Shown here: in pieces, positions 42,671 through 47,049 of the stretch
Numbering within the stretch: the stretch's first letter is position 1
Layout of the letters: every line of letters begins with the position of its first letter
DNA from: Biscogniauxia marginata
Lineage: Eukaryota > Ascomycota > Sordariomycetes > Xylariales > Xylariaceae
DNA length: 47,049 nt
Assembly (NCBI GenBank): GCA_022695795.1
Contig: MU404230.1
Location: 1-47,049 of the forward strand
Direction: 5' to 3'
Made by a program: the position numbers and the translations under genes
The notes under the pieces: generated by a model
Databases searched by the model: none
What the model saw: the letters and a program-made list of their open reading frames with translations, nothing else
Told to the model about the DNA's origin: nothing

Positions 42671-42719
42671 TTAATTTATTCTTTTTTACTTTTTTTTACT
42701 TTTTATAAATAACGCCAAG

Positions 42720-44810
42720 ACTTATATATATATATAAACCCTCACTATTATGAGCTTTATTTTCTTATGCTTTTAAATTAAGTACCCTTTTTAACTAAAG
42801 AATGGCGAAACCTCTACCTCTTAACATCCTTAACGACCCGGGTAAAGCCCTAAAAACTAAAAAAACGCTTAATATCTTTATTAACGACCTTTCTTATTTA
42901 AAACTTTAATATTATTAAAACCTTTATCCTTTTTTACTTTTAAAAAACGAAAAGACATATAAATTAAAAGTTATAAACCTATACCGTACGTATTTAAAAC
43001 CTTAATAATTTCTTTTTTTTTATATTATATTATTTTCTTTTAAGTAAATTAAAAATAAAAATAAAAATAAAAATTTTTATAAATTTATTGAGATATTTCG
43101 ATATAATTTTAATATATATATATAAACCCCTTAAAAACGTTAAACCGACATAGTAATAACTTAAATTAAAAACTTTATTATTAAGTTAATTAATACTATT
43201 AACCCGGAAAACTTTTAATTAACTAAAAATAATGGTTTTAATTATATTTAACATTACGCCTATTATTTTAATACTTAACTAATAATTAACACGTAAAAAA
43301 CGCTTATAATAAACTATTTAATCTTATTTTCTTTACTCCCCTTTAAAGAACTAATCTTAATACTATAAAAAATTAATACATAATCTCCCCCCTCCCTCTT
43401 TTTAATACTAATAATATCTTATGTCACCGTGGCGTCGGCGGCTACTAATAATAAAAGCTTAAATACTTAACCTTAAAACACTATATAACGCAAAAAAAAA
43501 CGGCGCGCCAAAACTATAAAAATATAATAAAAAACTTTATTTTAAAAATAAATGCTTTTTTGTATATTTACTAAAATTATATAAATAAAATAAATTTTAA
43601 CCTTTAAACGTTAAAGTTATTTTTATTAAATTGTTTTTTATAAACTTTAAAAGTATTATTAAAATATAAAAAGTTTATATCGAATAAATAATTAAATTTA
43701 AAAATAAATAAGTTTAAAGCTTTATTAGTTATAAAATAATTTAAGTTATTAATTTCTAAATAAATAAAACTATAAATTAAATTATATATATAATTAATAA
43801 AATCTTAAAAACTTTTTATATTAATATAAAATAACGTGATATAAATTTTATTATATAATAAAAAAATATTATGTAAATAAAAAAAACTTATATAAACTTA
43901 TTAAATTAAATAATATCTTTCGAAAAACTAATTAAGTTTAAATTTCGATTTTTAAACTTGAAACTTATTTATTTTAAAAAAAAAAAAAAACTAAAATTAT
44001 ATAATATTAATATTATTTCGATTTTTATAACCTTAAAAAATGCGATTAAATATTATATTATTATAATTATAATAAAAAGAAATATAAATAATATAATAAC
44101 TTTACAAAGTATTTTAATTATTAAAGTTTATATAAGTTTTTATTTTTATTTTATTTAATAAAACTTATTAAATAAAATAAAAATATTATTTACTTTACGA
44201 AATAATGATTAATTATCGTTTAATAACTTAAAAAATAATAATATTAAATTATAATAACGTAAAAATAACTTAAATTAAAAAGAAAAAACGCTTAAAAATA
44301 AATAACGTTTTAATTATTAAAAAATATTATAAATAATAATACTTCGTAATAATAATACGTTTAAAAGTCTCTCTTTAATCGCTTTAAAGCCGTTATCACG
44401 ATAATAAAAAGCGACGTATTTATAATAATAATAAAAACTAACTTAAATAAAAAAACGAAACAACAAAAAAAGATAAAATAATAAAGTCTTTTATAGCTAA
44501 GCTTTAACCGCGATTTTATTTTTCTTAACCTTAATAAGCACTTTAAACCCCTTACTCTCGCTACCTTTACTAAAAAAACGCCTCCCCTCCCTTAGCGAAA
44601 ATGTAATAATAAAAGAAGCTACCTCGAAAACGAGATAGGAACAAAAACGGAAATAAGCATAGGTCTATACGAACCCCGGGAACCCCTAAATCCCCCCGGA
44701 TTTCTAGGTTAAAAACGAAAACTAATATAACTAACTTTAAACTTAACTTTAATTTTACCGTTATAACAAACCCCTTACGAATTAAGCGGCGGTTCCCCAA
44801 AATAAACTTA
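42720..44810 (+). pseudogene. Decayed, C-rich coding segment, possibly a transposon gene
   Basis: This segment differs from the rest of the block: the plus strand keeps many C but very few G. At 42721-42745 there is a TATA-like run, and an ATG at 42802 opens MAKPLPLNILNDPGKALKTK and continues to a stop about 35 codons on. Near 44622-44860 another plus frame is open for about 80 codons with many Lys and Arg (KKLPRKRDRNKNGNKHRSIR). Lysine excess is what G-to-A change of glutamate codons would give. A C-type end lies just upstream (42612), so this might be the gene of an autonomous family C element; no transposase motif is recognisable. Confidence 0.3.
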
Positions 44811-44887
44811 TCTTTTTTTAAAATACGAAAAAAGTTTTATACCTTATAAACATTAAAAAAAAAGTATAACGAGTTATTACTAATAAC

Positions 44888-45216
44888 CAGGGTTGTAATT
44901 AAGTTACTTATTAGTAACTTAAGTTAATAACTTGTTAAGACTAGTTTTTTAAACCTTTAACTAAAACTAGTGTAAATTAATCATTAACTTGACTTAAACT
45001 AGTCTTAGTTAGTTACTAAACTAATTTAAACTAGTGCTAGTTAGTTACTAACTTAACTTAAACTAGTCTTAGTTAATTAAAGGCTTGATTTAAACTAACT
45101 TATATAAGTCAAGTTAATAACTTAAAAAAAACTAGTAACTTGCCAAGCTTTTTAAAAAATAATTTTAAATTTTAAATATTATTTACAATATAATTAATTA
45201 ACTTATAATTAACTTA
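44888..45216. mobile_element. Family C element, left part (C2), interrupted by A4
   Basis: Begins CAGGGTTGTAATTAAGTTAC, as C1 does. The middle carries three or four extra AACTTAACTTAAACTAGT-type units relative to C1. Its last ~85 bp (CTAGTAACTTGCCAAGCTTT ... ATTTACAATATAATTAATTA, ACTTATAATTAACTTATA) match, in inverse, C1 at about 34370-34460. It stops exactly at TA where A4 begins. Confidence 0.65.
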
Positions 45217-45957
45217 TAACGTATTACATAAGCGAGTAAACAAAATAAACTCGCGAACGAAATTTTATAGTTATTACATTTTTAATTATTAAAAATTATT
45301 TACGCCGCATCGAAATTAATTAATAATTATTATTATTCGAACCGTTTTATTTAGCTTTATATTTTAAAAATTAAATACTTTTTTTATATTAAATATTCGG
45401 TTTTTTAAAACGTGATTTATGTTATTTAACTTAATTTAATAATTAAAAATACTATTTAAAACTCGAATTAATCGTGTTATTACTTATAAATAGCGTTATT
45501 TAAATATTAATTTTTATTAATTATTAAAATTTTACGATATTTTTAATATTATATTACGATAATAATTTAAAGATATATTTATGCGATTAACCGTTATATT
45601 AAATTTCCGAAATTTTATATTTTATAAAAAAGTTATAATCGTTTAACATATTATTAATTTAAAGAATTAGTTATTTTTTTCTCGTTTTTATTATGTTACC
45701 GAGATAATAAATATCTTATTACGCGATCGCGACGCGAGGCGCGTTAAATAAAACTAAGCTTTTAATTTTATATAGCGATAAAAAACCTTTTAAACGCGTT
45801 TAAATAAACGAATTAATTATTAAAAAGCTTTTTACGAAAACTTAAATATATATTAAAAATAATATAAATTAATATGTAATATAATTACGAAATATAGTAT
45901 TTAAAAAGAGGATATATATAATTTTAACGAGATAAAATTTATAATCGAAATAATTAT

Positions 45958-46392
45958 TAACGTACCACACAAGCGAGTAGACGAAATAAGCTCGCGGACG
46001 AAATGGTTTCTTATATAAAATCGACTTTTTCGAAAATTTATAACTTTACTTATAAAAATCGGAAAAGTCTCGAACCTTTTTTTCTAGTTATATAACTATA
46101 TAGTTTAACTAAAATAAAAATAAAAATTTTAATATTAAAAGACACGAAAAAAAAAACGCGTAAAAACTAAAATCATAATAAAACGCACAGACCTTTTTAC
46201 GTATTTCTTTATATATTTCATTTTTTTTAATTTAATTTTAATTAAATTATATAGTTATATAACTAGAAAAAAAGGTCCGAGACTTTTCCGATTTTTATAA
46301 GTAAAGTTATAAATTTTCGAAAAAGTCGATTTTATATAAGAAACCATTTCGTCCGCGAGCTTGTTTCGTCTACTCGCTTATGTGGTACGTTA
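45958..46392. mobile_element. Palindromic TA-flanked element, family B (B2)
   Basis: 435 bp, closely similar to B1 in arms and loop. Left end TAACGTACCACACAAGCGAG, right end CTCGCTTATGTGGTACGTTA. It sits inside A4; the same spot in A2 is uninterrupted (TA at 24895-24896 in inverse orientation), which shows that TA is duplicated on insertion. This is the best-supported B copy. Confidence 0.85.
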
Positions 46393-46940
46393 AACTAATA
46401 TAATAATAATAAATATAAAACGACGTAAATAATTATAATAAATTTAATAAAATAATCGAGAATAAGTTATAATTATTTAAATTATAAGTATTATTAATTA
46501 TTTATTATTATTATATATTATTTTAGTTAAAAAAACATTTCGTTTTGTAGTATTATAATAACTTATTATTACTAAAAAATAAAATTATAATATTAAATAA
46601 TAATTAAATTATAAATAAGTTTAAAATAAGTTTAATATAAACTTTATAAAGCATTTTTATAAATATATAAAAAAAGAACGAAAAAAACTATACGCTTTTT
46701 AATTTTAAATAGTTATAAAAGTTATTATTTTATTAATTTTAAAAATTATTATTATAAAAAAAATATCGTTATATTTTATATATTTAATTATTCGTTATGT
46801 ATATTTTAATATTTTAAAATATATAATAATTATTTATAAGGTTTAATAAATCGTTATTATATTTATATTATAAAAAAGACTTTTTAATTAACTTTATAAA
46901 AAATTTCGTTATTATAATAATTATTTCGAATATATAAATT

Positions 46941-47049
46941 AAATTTCGTATAGTTAAATTTCGTATAGTTAAATTTCGTATAGTTAAATTTCGTATAGTT
47001 AAATTTCGTATAGTTAAATTTCGTATAGTTAAATTTCGTATAGTTAAAT
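46941..47049 (+). repeat. 15-bp tandem repeat at the window edge
   Basis: At least seven copies of AAATTTCGTATAGTT without visible differences, running into the window end. The unit occurs once, in diverged form, at the matching place in A3 (about 35775), so this is a local expansion inside A4. Confidence 0.95.

Larger units (their letters stand above)
32906..47049. repeat. Large AT-rich, RIP-like block, a mosaic of nested repeats
   Basis: More than 14 kb without an intact gene, continuing past the window end. Recognisable pieces: inverted pair D (32920-32985 and 36720-36800), B3 (33116-33486), C1 (33728-34577), a C end (about 35290-35382), A3 (about 35386-36568), a GC-richer, possibly LTR-like segment (37311-37758), many fragments of C-type sequence (36980-42620), a C-rich decayed segment (42720-44810), C2 (44888-45216), A4 (45217 onward) and B2 (45958-46392). 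The intervals 37830-42000 are too decayed for me to divide further. Confidence 0.85.
45217..47049. mobile_element. Family A transposon (A4), continuing past the window end, with B2 inserted
   Basis: Begins TAACGTATTACATAAGCGAG at a TA inside C2. The first ~220 bp are a family A end with the internal hairpin (about 45366-45407). The interior at 45430-45830 is the inverse of A2 at about 25000-25400. It is interrupted by B2 (45958-46392) and resumes at 46393 with CTAATATAATAATAATAAAT and matches inverted A2 again. The far end is outside the window. Confidence 0.75.

Noticed and set aside
43958..44158. 66-codon ATG-less AT-rich frame with long isoleucine and lysine runs
   Set aside because: The composition is that of any AT-rich DNA; the frame includes an A run and no motif. 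It is not a gene.

Overview
The window reads as a piece of a filamentous ascomycete genome (Pezizomycotina). Genes have short GT...AG introns of about 50-170 bp, several with a CTAAC-type branch site. The recognisable proteins are typical of that group. The DNA alternates between gene islands of normal composition and extremely AT-rich blocks full of broken repeats, as left by repeat-induced point mutation (RIP). The class or genus cannot be named from the sequence alone.

Layout: 1 to about 750, AT-rich block with transposon ends. About 750-15590, gene island: a small unresolved remnant; a coiled-coil, low-complexity protein (1683-2723, +); a decayed coding relic (3271-4059, -); a three-exon MFS transporter (4573-6166, +); a nine-exon PNS1/choline-transporter-like protein (6745-8946, +); 3.8 kb without a convincing gene; a secreted, probably GPI-anchored protein with 16-residue repeats (12715-13386, +); 2.2 kb without a convincing gene. 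About 15590-19665, AT-rich block with a gap of Ns. About 19665-22955, small island: a decayed cysteine-rich repeat gene (about 19990-20845, +) and cytoplasmic asparaginyl-tRNA synthetase (20905-22662, -). About 22955-27345, AT-rich block. About 27345-32905, island with two convergent genes: an FSH-type serine hydrolase (27974-28786, +) and a twelve-exon ACS-family MFS transporter (29249-31850, -). About 32905-47049, AT-rich block with no intact gene. Roughly half of the window is AT-rich repeat.

No gene product links these genes into one pathway. The hydrolase and transporter pair is the only grouping that could be functional (release or hydrolysis plus uptake or export), and that is inference.

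The most informative structure is in the AT blocks. By eye they resolve into several repeat families. Family A elements are about 1.7-2.0 kb with inverted ends of about 220 bp at TA targets. Family B elements are palindromic, 370-443 bp, and share their outermost bases with A. Family C elements have CAGGGTT/AACCCTG ends and many AGTTACTA-type words, like hAT elements. A further inverted pair is called D. Two insertions have matching empty sites elsewhere in the window, so a three-layer nest (C containing A containing B) can be read directly near 44.9-47.0 kb. I did exon joining by hand with reading-frame checks at every junction; repeat boundaries are by eye and may be off by a few bases.
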